This document shows, piece after piece, positions 54,708 to 63,589 of a DNA stretch of 64,000 bases. The position numbers and the translations under genes are program-made. Within the stretch, counting starts at the first letter, position 1. Every line of letters begins with the position of its first letter. The notes below the pieces were generated by a model, which worked only from the letters and a program-made list of their open reading frames with translations, had not been told where the DNA came from and made no database searches. This DNA comes from an uncultured Trichococcus sp. (GTDB taxonomy: Bacteria; Bacillota; Bacilli; Lactobacillales; Aerococcaceae), in contig NZ_OY764015.1 of the NCBI RefSeq assembly GCF_963667775.1, forward strand, positions 2,407,001 through 2,471,000. Reading direction: 5' to 3'.

Positions 54708-55179
54708 GGTGTTCCTCCTGTCGGTTTTGGCTTTTTGTTTGGCTGTTCTGCGGATCGATGCTCATATCGATGTGGGGGATGTCATCCTCCAGGTAAACCT
54801 CCGATACGGGACGGAATCCGAAAGAAGCATAAAAATCCTGCAGATAGGCTTGTGCTTGCGCGTGGACCGTGAGCCCGGGGAAATGCGTCTTGGCATACTC
54901 CAGCATGACCTGCATCAATTCCTGGCCGTAGCCATGGGTGCGTTCGCCTTGCGGGACAAGAACGCGTCCGATGCGCACACTATCTGGTTCAGGTATCAGC
55001 CGGGCATAGGCCAACAGTCGATCATCTGCCTGCTTCCAGAAGTGGATGCTGACAAGGTCGGCATCGTCCACCTCTTGATAAGGGCAATTTTGCTCCACAA
55101 CGAAAACGGCAGTCCGTTCTTTGTAGATAAGGTGCAATTCCCTCGCTGTCAGTTCTTCAAACGGTTTGATGACCCACAT
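54700..55179 (-). CDS. elaA: GNAT acetyltransferase, ElaA family
   Basis: 159 residues. ELTARELHLIYKERTAVFVVEQNCPYQEVDDADL is the conserved N-terminal part of ElaA. The acetyl-CoA loop reads RIGRVLVPQGERTHGYGQELM. The GNAT fold is otherwise complete. Cellular substrate unknown. RBS GGAGGA. It is followed by the small membrane protein in an overlapping arrangement. Confidence 0.88.
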   Translation of the reverse strand: MWVIKPFEELTARELHLIYKERTAVFVVEQNCPYQEVDDADLVSIHFWKQADDRLLAYARLIPEPDSVRIGRVLVPQGERTHGYGQELMQVMLEYAKTHFPGLTVHAQAQAYLQDFYASFGFRPVSEVYLEDDIPHIDMSIDPQNSQTKSQNRQEEHRE

Positions 55180-55277
55180 ATGTTTTCCTCCTCGTTTGGT
55201 GGAGAGCCACCTTCACAGTCCATTATAGCAAAGCGCAAGGGAACAAAAAACCGGGAAATGGTTTGCTGCAAAGAAAT

Positions 55278-55321
55278 GAAGCCCAGAAGCTTTCTCGTAT
55301 AGAGACGGCTTCTGGGCTTCA
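55278..55321. terminator. Terminator of the Amt gene
   Basis: GAAGCCCAGAAGC pairs with GCTTCTGGGCTTC around an 18-base loop. Confidence 0.8.
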
Positions 55322-55334
55322 TTCGTTGTTCGGT

Positions 55335-57014
55335 CTAGTAATATTTCAAAGCTGCAGGACCGGAATCGCTGTTGCTGATGCGGAAGGCATCGGCAACCGG
55401 TGAAACGAAGACTTTACCGTCACCGACATGTCCTGTGTACAAAGCGCGACGGGCAGCGCGGATGACTTCTTCAACAGGCACTTCGCTGATGATTGTTTCG
55501 ATGCGGACTTTCGGCAAAAGGTTCCCCTCAGCCTTCGCACCACGATAGAAGGTTTGTTGGCCTTTTTGGAGCCCATAACCATGCACCGATGTGACCGTCA
55601 TGCCGGTTACGCCGATAGCATTCAATTCTGCTTTGAGGCGCTCGAGTTTATCCGGATTGGCAATAATTTCCACTTTATTCATCGTGAAGCCGGAATCAGC
55701 CAACTTGAAAGCTCCGACTTTGCTGAGATCCACTTCTTGGACAGCAGCGATATCGGAAGGCTTGTTGCTGTCTGTTACATAATCTTCGAAGGCAGTCGTG
55801 GCGACAAAGTCATGGTAGCTTGAAGTCAAGCCGTGCTCAGCGATGTCCATGCCGACGATTTCTTCTTCAGCGCTAGCGCGGATACCCAATGTCTTTTGGA
55901 TGATCGTGAAGACTACGTACATGGCACCGGCTGTGTAGGCAGCCACTGCAGCGACGCCCAACGTTTGAATGCCCAGCAGGTTGAATCCACCGCCGTACAA
56001 TACGCCGCCATCGGTTGCGAAAATGCCGACCAGGATTGTCCCTAAAGCACCATTCACACCGTGTACGCTGAAAGCACCGACCGGATCATCAATCTTCAAT
56101 TTTTGGTCGACGAATTCGACAGCGAGTACGATGGCAAATCCGGCGATGATTCCGATTGCGATAGCGCCGAAAGGAGATACGACAGCACAGCCTGCCGTGA
56201 TGGCAACAAGCCCTGCCAGTGAGCCGTTCAGTGTCATGGATACATCGGGCTTACCATATTTTGTCCAAGTGAAGATCAGTGTGACTAAAGTAGCTGCGGC
56301 TGCAGATAGATTTGTATTCAAGAAGATCGTGCCGATCAAGGCAAGGGTTTCATCGCCCGTTGCCGCAACGGTTGAAGCTCCGTTAAATCCGAACCATGCG
56401 AACCAAAGGATGAAGACGCCAAGAGCGCCGATCGTCAAGTTGTGTCCAGGAATGACTTGTGCCTTGCCGTCCTTATATTTCCCGATACGCGGTCCGACGA
56501 TAGCTGCTCCGACAAGCGCTGCGACGCCTCCGACCATATGCACGGCAGTGGATCCGGCAAAATCAATGAAGCCCATTTGAGCCAACCAGCCGCCGCCCCA
56601 GATCCAGTGCCCGGAAATAGGATAGATCAACATTGAAATGATGAAAGAGTACACGAGATAAGAGCTGAATTTTGTCCGTTCCGCAACAGCTCCGGATACG
56701 ATAGTGGCTGCGGTGGCCGCGAATACGTTTTGGAACATGAAATGCACGGAACCGGGAATCGTAGAATCCAAGCCTTCCATAAATAAAGTAGGGGTCCCGA
56801 TCATCCCGGCGATATCCTCACCGAACATGATGCTGTATCCGATGAGGAAGAATCCAAGGGATCCGAGCACAAAGTCCATGAGATTTTTCATGATGATGTT
56901 CGCTGCGTTCTTGGCGCGAGTGAATCCCGTCTCGACCATCGCGAAACCGGCTTGCATAAAGAATACCAATACCGTTCCCAGCAAGGTCCATAATGTATCT
57001 ACTGATGAAAACAT
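55335..57014 (-). CDS. Ammonium transporter fused to a PII signalling domain
   Basis: 559 residues. Residues about 1-400 form an Amt channel with eleven expected membrane segments: MQAGFAMVETGFTRAKNAANI, MVGGVAALVGAAIVGPR, FSVHGVNGALGTILVG with the channel His, and so on. A linker (about 400-445) leads to a C-terminal PII domain (about 448-559) with MNKVEIIANPDKLERLKAEL, the T-loop region FYRGAK, and TGHVGDGKVFVSPV. The PII protein normally binds Amt as a separate GlnK subunit and blocks it when nitrogen is plentiful; here gate and channel are one chain. A GlnR box lies upstream. Confidence 0.93.
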   Translation of the reverse strand: MFSSVDTLWTLLGTVLVFFMQAGFAMVETGFTRAKNAANIIMKNLMDFVLGSLGFFLIGYSIMFGEDIAGMIGTPTLFMEGLDSTIPGSVHFMFQNVFAATAATIVSGAVAERTKFSSYLVYSFIISMLIYPISGHWIWGGGWLAQMGFIDFAGSTAVHMVGGVAALVGAAIVGPRIGKYKDGKAQVIPGHNLTIGALGVFILWFAWFGFNGASTVAATGDETLALIGTIFLNTNLSAAAATLVTLIFTWTKYGKPDVSMTLNGSLAGLVAITAGCAVVSPFGAIAIGIIAGFAIVLAVEFVDQKLKIDDPVGAFSVHGVNGALGTILVGIFATDGGVLYGGGFNLLGIQTLGVAAVAAYTAGAMYVVFTIIQKTLGIRASAEEEIVGMDIAEHGLTSSYHDFVATTAFEDYVTDSNKPSDIAAVQEVDLSKVGAFKLADSGFTMNKVEIIANPDKLERLKAELNAIGVTGMTVTSVHGYGLQKGQQTFYRGAKAEGNLLPKVRIETIISEVPVEEVIRAARRALYTGHVGDGKVFVSPVADAFRISNSDSGPAALKYY

Positions 57015-57094
57015 AAATTACTCCTCCTTTTGTTTTAGCATGGTCTTAGTGTATAGAAATAATTTTAGGTATTCCATATCCTTCTTACTTCTTA

Positions 57095-57111
57095 TGTCAC
57101 AAAATGTTACA
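57095..57111. promoter_or_regulatory. GlnR box upstream of the Amt-PII gene
   Basis: TGTCA-CAAAATG-TTACA fits TGTNA-N7-TNACA exactly. It lies about 80 bases before the start codon. Confidence 0.85.
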
Positions 57112-57342
57112 AAGCTTACAAATCAACGTTTGCAAGCGTTTGAATGTGAAAATGATGAGTTTTCCAGAGATTATTCTCATTGATTTGAAGGAATGTTGGA
57201 TATGTTTGTATTTTTTTGGTCAACATGATTAAAATAAATCTGACATGAGCGAGTAGGGAATAGGGCGGATGTCAGAATCGGTGACAAGGAAAAGGTTCCA
57301 TCAGCAGGGAAATCCAAGATAAAGAGGAAATATGCAGCAAAA

Positions 57343-57382
57343 AGCCGTAAGGGAAACATGCAGGACATGTTTTCCTTACGGC
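57343..57382. terminator. Terminator of the 121-residue gene
   Basis: AGCCGTAAGGGAAACATG pairs with CATGTTTTCCTTACGGCT, followed on the minus strand by TTTTTG. Confidence 0.85.
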
Positions 57383-57405
57383 TCTATGTATTCTTTTAGT
57401 AACTT

Positions 57406-57771
57406 CTAAAAGTTGATGATCCAGTCCATTTCCGATAATTCAATCAATGGCAACTCGATCCTTTCCTCTTTTAACGCCTTCTCGAACCCTTCCTTCGAAA
57501 AAGGGCCTTTTACAGATTCAATTCTTCTATCGATAATAAAATATTCGAATGCTTCATTATGTTCTTTTTCAAGAATGATAAATTCATCGGTCCAATTCAA
57601 TCGTGTAATATAGCCTTGGATGCTTCCAGTCGGGTAGCGATAAGATGAAGGCAGATGGAAAAGGTTTTGCCAAGAAGCGCACTGTCTCAAAAATAGGCCT
57701 TCTCCGACCGGTATTCTAAATTTAGCAATTCTGGATATTTCAGGCAACATTCTATTTTTCCACACTATCAT
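57406..57771 (-). CDS. Hypothetical protein, 121 residues
   Basis: Well-formed gene: AAGGGGTGA 5 bases before ATG, terminator 23 bases after the stop. It is soluble and mixed alpha/beta, rich in aromatic residues, with SIQGYITRLNWTDEFIILEKE and AFEYFIIDRRIESVKG in the middle. It has no signal peptide or membrane segment. I do not recognise the family; I would not assign a role. Confidence 0.75.
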   Translation of the reverse strand: MIVWKNRMLPEISRIAKFRIPVGEGLFLRQCASWQNLFHLPSSYRYPTGSIQGYITRLNWTDEFIILEKEHNEAFEYFIIDRRIESVKGPFSKEGFEKALKEERIELPLIELSEMDWIINF

Positions 57772-58026
57772 TTCACCCCTTTTTTATGTCCTCATTCTTT
57801 TGACATCCCTGCGGCTTAAAGCCGGATAACAGATCCGAAAATAAGAATGAATCGCTTACATTTCTGACAAGTCATAGTATAACTGCTTTTTTTTACAAAG
57901 TACAGTAGATTCTATTGATTTTATGTACTTTATATGTTTTTTAACATTTTTTTAATTTACAGGGCATTTTCCTATTGACCAAAGCATCAAAATATGTCTG
58001 CCAAATTTAGACGGAATTTGACTTTA

Positions 58027-58076
58027 AACACTATATATTGTGGTGGAAATTTCTCTTTGGATGATATATAGTATAC
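58027..58076. promoter_or_regulatory. Pair of NrdR boxes
   Basis: Box 1 AACACTATATATTGTG (58027-58042) and box 2 ATGATATATAGTATAC (58061-58076) each match the ACACWATATATAGTGT-type motif. Equivalent bases are 32 bp apart, three helical turns, the spacing expected for tetrameric NrdR. The ATP/dATP sensor NrdR would repress nrdD-nrdG. Confidence 0.8.
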
Positions 58077-58120
58077 AAAGAGAATCGAAACAGAGTCTAC
58101 TTTAAGTGGAGGCAACCAAC

Positions 58121-58162
58121 GTGAGAAGCGCGTCCGATAGGGAAAGCTTGCTCATTTTGTAA
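58121..58162 (+). CDS. Possible 13-residue leader peptide upstream of nrdD
   Basis: GTG 58121, preceded by GTGGAGG at a good distance, reads MRSASDRESLLIL then stop. A T-run-containing stretch follows. It could be a translated leader, or the RBS may be accidental. Confidence 0.25.
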   Translation: MRSASDRESLLIL

Positions 58163-58230
58163 CGACCTCTTACTTTTTATTAGCTTTTTTTGTATGTTCG
58201 GTTGATTTTTAACTAAGGAGTGGGAAAAAT

Positions 58231-60453
58231 ATGGCTTCATTACCAACAGATTACTTAAATGAGAGCACGAATCTTCAAGTCGCTGACACAGAAGTGAACA
58301 TCCAAGTATTGAAGGCGGATGGACGGGTTGTTCCTTTTCATGCCAAGAAAATATATAAAGCAATCAAGAAAGCGGAGCGTTTTTTATCTGAACAGAACGA
58401 AGCGGCTGCAGATTACGATGTGGATGCTGTCGTGGCACTGGTCGTAGAAAAATTGATTTCGTCAGAAGCGGACAGCGTTTCGACGGATGATATCCATGAT
58501 CAGGTTGAAGCGACGCTTGCTGAAATGGGAAATCTGCCTTTAGCGGAAGCCTACAATACCTATAAACTGACGAAGAAAGTCAAAAAACTGCAGCAACAGG
58601 ACATCGAATTGCGTATCCAAAGCCTGATGAATGCCGATCAGAGCGTCGTCAACGAGAATGCCAACAAGGACAGCCGTGTCTTCAATACGATCCGTGACTT
58701 GACGGCAGGGGTGGCTGCGAAAGCGATCGGCTTGCGGATGTTGCCGAAACACGTTTCCAATGCCCACATGAAAGGCGATATCCATTACCATGACTTGGAT
58801 TACCAACCGTATTCACCGATGACGAACTGTGTCCTGATCGATTTCCAGAATATGCTTGGTGAAGGTTTCAAGATCGGTAACGCTGAAGTGGACAGCCCGC
58901 GTTCAGTGAACACGGCGACCGCCCAAATGGCGCAGATTTTTGCGAACGTGGCCTCCAGCCAATACGGCGGCTGCAGCGCAGACCGAGTCGATGAAGTTTT
59001 GGCGCCTTACGCCCGTCTGAACTATGAGAAACATCTGGAAACGGCTAAGGAATGGGTAGAAGGTGAAGCGAAGCAAATCGCCTATGCTGAAGAAAAAACC
59101 CGTAAAGACATCTATGATGCTATGCAAAGCTTGGAGTACGAAATAAATACACTCTATACCTCAAATGGCCAGACACCATTCACCACGCTCAGTTTCGGAT
59201 TGGGGATGGATTGGTTTGCGCGTGAAATCCAAAAGGCCATCCTGCAAGTGCGCATCAAAGGCTTGGGCAAGGAAAGACGGACGGCTATTTTTCCGAAATT
59301 GATCTTCTCTTTGAAGCGAGGCACGAACTTGGAAACGCAGGATCCTAATTACGACATCAAACAATTGGCCATCACTTGTGCCACGAAACGGATGTATCCG
59401 GATGTGTTGATGCACGATAAAATCATCGAATTGACAGGCAGCTTCAAGACACCGATGGGTTGCCGTTCTTTCCTGCAGGGGTGGAAAGACGAAAACGGAA
59501 ATGAAGTTAATTCTGGTCGGATGAACCTTGGGGTCGTGACATTGAACATCCCAAGAATCGCCTTGGAATCGGAAGGGAATCCGGAAGCTTTCTGGAACAT
59601 TTTCGAGGAACGTTTGGCCATCTGTAAGGATGCGCTTGTCTATCGTGTGGAGCGCACCAAAGAAGCGACACCTACGAACGCACCGATCCTGTATCAGCAT
59701 GGCGCCTTCGGGAAACGTCTCGGCGAAACGGATAAGGTCGATGAAGTCTTCAAAAACAAGCGTGCCACTGTCTCCTTGGGCTACATCGGACTGTATGAAG
59801 CAGCCACCGTTTTTTATGGACCGGATTGGGAATCGAATCCGGAAGCAAAAGCTTTCACTTTGGATATTCTCAAAAAGATGAAGGAAAACACGGATGCATG
59901 GGGCAACCAATACGGTTATCACTTCAGTGTCTACTCGACTCCGAGCGAGAGTTTGACCGATCGCTTCTGCAGCATGGATACAGAAAAATTCGGCATCATC
60001 GCTGATATCACGGATAAGGAATACTACACAAACAGTTTCCACTATGATGTCCGCAAGAACCCGAATCCTTTCGAAAAGATCGCCTTCGAAATGGACTATC
60101 CGCAATATTGCTCAGGCGGTTTTATCCATTATTGCGAATACCCGAACCTACAGCAAAATCCTAAAGCGCTGGAAACAGTCTGGGATTTCGCCTACGATAA
60201 AGTCGGCTACTTGGGAACGAACACGCCGATCGATCACTGCTTGGAGTGTGGTTTCGAAGGGGACTTCAACCCGACCGAGCGCGGTTTCCAATGCCCGGAA
60301 TGCGGCAATACCGATCCGCAGACATGCGACGTCGTGAAACGCACATGCGGTTACCTCGGCAACCCGCAGATCCGTCCGATGGTGAAAGGTCGCCATAAAG
60401 AAATTTCCGCCCGCGTCAAACATCTGCATGCGGATTGCAAGTCAGAACAGTAA
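58231..60453 (+). CDS. nrdD: Anaerobic ribonucleoside-triphosphate reductase
   Basis: 740 residues. It makes deoxyribonucleotides without oxygen, using a glycyl radical. An N-terminal ATP-cone (about 15-110, VVPFHAKKIYKAIKKA) provides dATP feedback. The barrel contains HDLDYQPYSPMTNC and YGGCSADRVDEV. The zinc site reads HCLECGFEGDF and CPECGNTD. The glycyl-radical loop is near the C-terminus, RTCGYLGN. An RBS AAGGAGTGGG precedes ATG 58231. nrdG, the activase gene, follows 23 bases later. Confidence 0.96.
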   Translation: MASLPTDYLNESTNLQVADTEVNIQVLKADGRVVPFHAKKIYKAIKKAERFLSEQNEAAADYDVDAVVALVVEKLISSEADSVSTDDIHDQVEATLAEMGNLPLAEAYNTYKLTKKVKKLQQQDIELRIQSLMNADQSVVNENANKDSRVFNTIRDLTAGVAAKAIGLRMLPKHVSNAHMKGDIHYHDLDYQPYSPMTNCVLIDFQNMLGEGFKIGNAEVDSPRSVNTATAQMAQIFANVASSQYGGCSADRVDEVLAPYARLNYEKHLETAKEWVEGEAKQIAYAEEKTRKDIYDAMQSLEYEINTLYTSNGQTPFTTLSFGLGMDWFAREIQKAILQVRIKGLGKERRTAIFPKLIFSLKRGTNLETQDPNYDIKQLAITCATKRMYPDVLMHDKIIELTGSFKTPMGCRSFLQGWKDENGNEVNSGRMNLGVVTLNIPRIALESEGNPEAFWNIFEERLAICKDALVYRVERTKEATPTNAPILYQHGAFGKRLGETDKVDEVFKNKRATVSLGYIGLYEAATVFYGPDWESNPEAKAFTLDILKKMKENTDAWGNQYGYHFSVYSTPSESLTDRFCSMDTEKFGIIADITDKEYYTNSFHYDVRKNPNPFEKIAFEMDYPQYCSGGFIHYCEYPNLQQNPKALETVWDFAYDKVGYLGTNTPIDHCLECGFEGDFNPTERGFQCPECGNTDPQTCDVVKRTCGYLGNPQIRPMVKGRHKEISARVKHLHADCKSEQ

Positions 60454-60476
60454 TCAGAACGGTTAGGTGATGTGAA

Positions 60477-61037
60477 GTGAAAAATCCGCAACCGCAAGAA
60501 TGGTTGGCAGAGAAATACAGCAAGGACAAAGTTGCGGACTACAAACCGTTCAACTTTGTCGATGGCGAAGGCGTGCGCTGCAGCATCTATCTGAGCGGCT
60601 GCCTGTTCGCCTGCGAAGGTTGCTACAACAAGATTGTCCAAAACTTCGACTACGGGATTGTCTACACCGATGAGTTGGAGGAACAGATCATGGCCGATCT
60701 GCGCCAGCCTTATGTGCAAGGCTTGACGCTTTTGGGCGGTGAACCGTTCCTCAACACGAAGGTCGCGCTGCAGTTGGCGCGACGCATCCGTGCGGAGTTC
60801 GGCCGATCCAAGGACATCTGGGGCTGGACCGGCTACTATTGGGACGAACTGGTTGCAGAGTCCGAGGATAAGCAGGAATTGCTGCGCTTGATGGATGTGC
60901 TCGTCGACGGCCGCTTCGAGCTGTCGCAGCGTGATCTGACACTGAAGTTCCGCGGCAGCTCCAACCAGACCATCATCGATGTGCAAAAATCGTTGGAAGC
61001 CGGAGAAAAAGTCCTCTGGGCCAATGCTTACGCTTGA
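60477..61037 (+). CDS. nrdG: Anaerobic ribonucleotide reductase activating protein
   Basis: 186 residues from GTG 60477 (AGGTGATG upstream). A radical-SAM enzyme that installs the glycyl radical on NrdD. The 4Fe-4S Cys motif CLFACEGCYNKI (C-x3-C-x2-C) follows the GEGVRCSIYLSGC start. The LLGGEPFLNTKVA and KDIWGWTGYYWDEL segments support the family. It is cotranscribed with nrdD and ends at a terminator. Confidence 0.95.
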   Translation: MKNPQPQEWLAEKYSKDKVADYKPFNFVDGEGVRCSIYLSGCLFACEGCYNKIVQNFDYGIVYTDELEEQIMADLRQPYVQGLTLLGGEPFLNTKVALQLARRIRAEFGRSKDIWGWTGYYWDELVAESEDKQELLRLMDVLVDGRFELSQRDLTLKFRGSSNQTIIDVQKSLEAGEKVLWANAYA

Positions 61038-61051
61038 ATGTTAAAACATAT

Positions 61052-61083
61052 CGTGCTGCCTCACTTTGAGGCGGCATTTTTTT
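61052..61083 (+). terminator. Terminator after nrdG
   Basis: GCTGCCTC pairs with GAGGCGGC around ACTTT, followed by ATTTTTTT. Confidence 0.9.
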
Positions 61084-61182
61084 GTGCGTCTGACTTTTCC
61101 GGAGTGGCAGGAAAGATGGGTATACGCGAGTTATCCCTCCTTTTAGAGCAGTCGAGGTCGGAAAGGGGAAAGAGGTAGCGAA

Positions 61183-61261
61183 TTCCCGGTGAGACAGTCC
61201 TCGCCGGGAAACAGCGACTCGCGGCCGACCGAAAACCCGGTGAGACAGTCCTCACCGGGAA
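61183..61261. repeat. Two hairpins, 51-bp step (CCCGGTGAG family)
   Basis: CCCGGTGAGACAGTCCTC occurs twice, 51 bp apart (61185 and 61236), each closed by CGCCGGGAA or CACCGGGAA. The TTCCCGG arms are shared with the 17.9-kb array. A third, decayed hairpin (TCCCAATCGGGA and ACTGGGA) follows up to about 61300. Confidence 0.75.
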
Positions 61262-61353
61262 AAACATCCCAATCGGGAATTTTCACCTCACTGGGACTGG
61301 GGTATCCGGCAGCTTTTTTTGATGCGCTTCATTACCCAAAAACCCATCAAAAA

Positions 61354-61384
61354 TGCTATACTGTTTTTATTGAAACGTTTTCAA
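61354..61384 (+). promoter_or_regulatory. Promoter and possible operator of the aldo/keto reductase gene
   Basis: TGCTATACT (61354-61362) is an extended -10. Just downstream, TTGAAACGTTTTCAA (61370-61384) is a near-symmetric CG-centred site that resembles cre or a LacI-family operator but is one base shorter than the usual cre, so the binding protein is uncertain. Confidence 0.5.
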
Positions 61385-61414
61385 GAAAATCCAAAATGAA
61401 AGTTGGTATGACAA

Positions 61415-62338
61415 TTGAAAAAAATAGACATCGGTAATTCAGGACTGTTAGCATCAGAAATTTCGCTCGGCATCATGCGCATGAACGTCCTGACACATGA
61501 AGAGGCGACAGCGGTCATCCGTACGGCAGTGGACAACGGCATCGATTATTTCGATCATGCGGATATTTACGGCAGAGGGACTTCGGAAGAAATTTTCGGA
61601 AAAGCCTTCAAGGAACTCGGCATCGCTAGGGACAGCGTAATGTTGCAGACGAAGTGCGGCATCGTACCGGGTGTCATGTTTGATTTCTCCAAAGAACACA
61701 TCATCGCATCAGTGGAGGGCAGCCTGAAACGTCTGCAGACCGATTACGTGGATGCCTTGCTGCTGCACCGTCCGGATACGTTGGTGGAGCCGGAGGAAGT
61801 CGCCGAAGCTTTCGATGAACTGCACAAAGCAGGCAAAGTGCGCCATTTCGGCGTCAGCAACCAAAATCCGATGCAGATTGAATTGCTGAAGAAGGCCGTC
61901 ACGCAGCCGTTGTTGATCAACCAGTTGCAGCTCAGTCTGACGCATGCACCGATGATCGATGCCGGCTTCAACGTGAATATGGTGAACAATCCCTCGATCA
62001 TGCACGACGGCTCCGTCCTGGAATACAGCCGCATTTCGGATATGACGATCCAACCATGGTCGCCGTTCCAAGCCGGAAACGGCAAAAAAGGCCTGTTCTT
62101 CGATCATCCCGATTATCCGGAGCTGAATGAAAAAATCGAAGCGATGGCGGAAGACAAGGGTGTATCCCGCGAAGCGATCGCAATCGCTTGGTTGTTGCGC
62201 CATCCGGCCAAAATGCAGCCGATTGTCGGCAGTATGAATCCGGAGCGCATCGCAGCTATCTGTAAAGCTTCCGATGTGGCGTTGAGCCGCACCGAGTGGT
62301 ATGATCTTTACAAAGCTGCCGGCAAAAAGTTGCCTTAA
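61415..62338 (+). CDS. Aldo/keto reductase
   Basis: 307 residues from TTG 61415; no in-frame ATG or GTG nearby is better placed, though the RBS is weak. NADPH-dependent carbonyl reductase fold. GIDYFDHADIYGRGTSEEIFG carries the catalytic Asp and Tyr. The catalytic Lys and His are in MLQTKCGIV and DALLLHRPD, and the cofactor motif is PIVGSMNPERIAAI. It resembles the YdhF/aldose reductase-related group. Substrate unknown. An operator-like site over the start region suggests sugar-linked control. Confidence 0.9.
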   Translation: MKKIDIGNSGLLASEISLGIMRMNVLTHEEATAVIRTAVDNGIDYFDHADIYGRGTSEEIFGKAFKELGIARDSVMLQTKCGIVPGVMFDFSKEHIIASVEGSLKRLQTDYVDALLLHRPDTLVEPEEVAEAFDELHKAGKVRHFGVSNQNPMQIELLKKAVTQPLLINQLQLSLTHAPMIDAGFNVNMVNNPSIMHDGSVLEYSRISDMTIQPWSPFQAGNGKKGLFFDHPDYPELNEKIEAMAEDKGVSREAIAIAWLLRHPAKMQPIVGSMNPERIAAICKASDVALSRTEWYDLYKAAGKKLP

Positions 62339-62365
62339 ACAAAGTCAACCTCTGTTAAAGCGAAA

Positions 62366-62403
62366 AAAGAACAAGACTCCATTCGGAATCTTGTTCTTTT
62401 TTG
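62366..62403. terminator. Bidirectional terminator after the aldo/keto reductase gene
   Basis: AAAGAACAAGA-TCC pairs with GGA-TCTTGTTCTTTT around CATTC, with A- and T-runs on both sides. Confidence 0.88.
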
Positions 62404-62404
62404 T

Positions 62405-63577
62405 TTACGGTTCATAGACAATCCTCTCGAAGTAGAGCATGTCGATTTCTTTGGTATCGCCGAATGAACTGGTTATTTCTCCGCTGTAAAGCATTTCACC
62501 GGTCGCGACAGCGAATGCCGCCACTTGCGCATTCCGGGCAGGTTCCAGATAAGATTGTGTCAGTATTGCCTGGTCACCAGAAACAAAAATCTGCCAATCG
62601 CTATCGGGCCTGCGTTTCCACTCAGCGGTGCCCTGAAGCGGGATGCTGTCCAACACTTCATCGTTCACAAGGTCAAGAGCTTGGAGCGTCCAATCATCTT
62701 CTGATTGATGCAGCTGATAGAAGATGCCGTCCTCGATCGCATACGGCAGGGCATCATTCGAGAAGTCAGCGCTGTTGCTAAGGTCCGTCCATTGCTTCGT
62801 GTCCCAGTCGTAGCGCTTGAACGCAATTGAGATAACCGGGGGGACATATTCGGTCGCTTCCAAATCGTTTTCTTCGGTGCGGACCATCACGAAGATACCT
62901 TTTTGATCATCCTGCGTCAAGATAGCTGTCGAAATGCTCTGGTAGCCGGAGAGACCTTCAGGCATCTCGAAGACAAAGTGCTCTTCCAAAGAGCCGCTGG
63001 TCGGGTCATAGATTGCGATATCGCTGCCGAGATAATCAGAATAGTTCCCATACCGACTGTATTCGATGATTACTTTACCGTCCAGAAAATAAGTGCGGCT
63101 CACGGAATAATAAGTCTTTTGCGTTTTTTCCGGATAGGCAAGCAGCATTTCCGAAACGCTTCCGCTCGCTTTGTCCAAGATCTCCAACGAAAAGCCTTGA
63201 TTTTCTTCCACTGCATAATACAAGTGGTCTGCCGTCTCTGCGTAATTCCCTGAGAAGGAACGTTTTCCGCGCATAAAGGAACGGTAGTCGGCACGCCATG
63301 CCAGTACGGAGCTATCTGCGTAATCTTGGAAGAATGTGTCCTGGCGTTTCGTTTCGGAATGGCGCAAGCCGGAACGGTCGAAGCTTAGGGTAGTCGTTTT
63401 CCATTGCGAGTGTGCTGTTCCGTAATAGATCAAGCCATCCAAAGCTGCATCGTCACCGGAAGTTGTCTCGATATCGATGCGCAAAGAATCTTCCTTTGCC
63501 CAAAGCGGCTGGGCATAGAACCCCCCGAGAACGACAAGCAGGAGGAGGCTCAGCAATAAAATCGTTTGTTTTCTCAT
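62405..63577 (-). CDS. Secreted or membrane-anchored hypothetical protein
   Basis: 390 residues. The N-terminal KQTILLLSLLLLVVLGGFYAQ is a signal peptide or anchor (no lipobox Cys). The exported part is acidic, rich in strands and aromatic pairs, with repeated units around W, Y and D residues (RYDWDTKQWTDL, IFYQLHQSEDDWTLQALDL, SDWQIFVSGDQAIL). This suggests a beta-propeller, inferred from pattern only. RBS GGAGG upstream. It lies 12 bases after the membrane-protein gene at the window's right edge and is probably its partner. Confidence 0.7.
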   Translation of the reverse strand: MRKQTILLLSLLLLVVLGGFYAQPLWAKEDSLRIDIETTSGDDAALDGLIYYGTAHSQWKTTTLSFDRSGLRHSETKRQDTFFQDYADSSVLAWRADYRSFMRGKRSFSGNYAETADHLYYAVEENQGFSLEILDKASGSVSEMLLAYPEKTQKTYYSVSRTYFLDGKVIIEYSRYGNYSDYLGSDIAIYDPTSGSLEEHFVFEMPEGLSGYQSISTAILTQDDQKGIFVMVRTEENDLEATEYVPPVISIAFKRYDWDTKQWTDLSNSADFSNDALPYAIEDGIFYQLHQSEDDWTLQALDLVNDEVLDSIPLQGTAEWKRRPDSDWQIFVSGDQAILTQSYLEPARNAQVAAFAVATGEMLYSGEITSSFGDTKEIDMLYFERIVYEP

Positions 63578-63589
63578 TTTGTCCTCCTT

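Larger units (their letters stand above)
57772..58230 (+). other. Control region upstream of nrdD
   Basis: AT-rich, no normal gene. It holds the two NrdR boxes and a short possible leader reading frame, each listed separately. A weak TTGACT (58018-58023) overlaps box 1 at its right side, but no convincing -10 could be chosen. Confidence 0.7.

Noticed and set aside
61370..61384. Canonical cre site upstream of the aldo/keto reductase gene
   Set aside because: One base shorter than the cre consensus; kept only as an operator-like palindrome.
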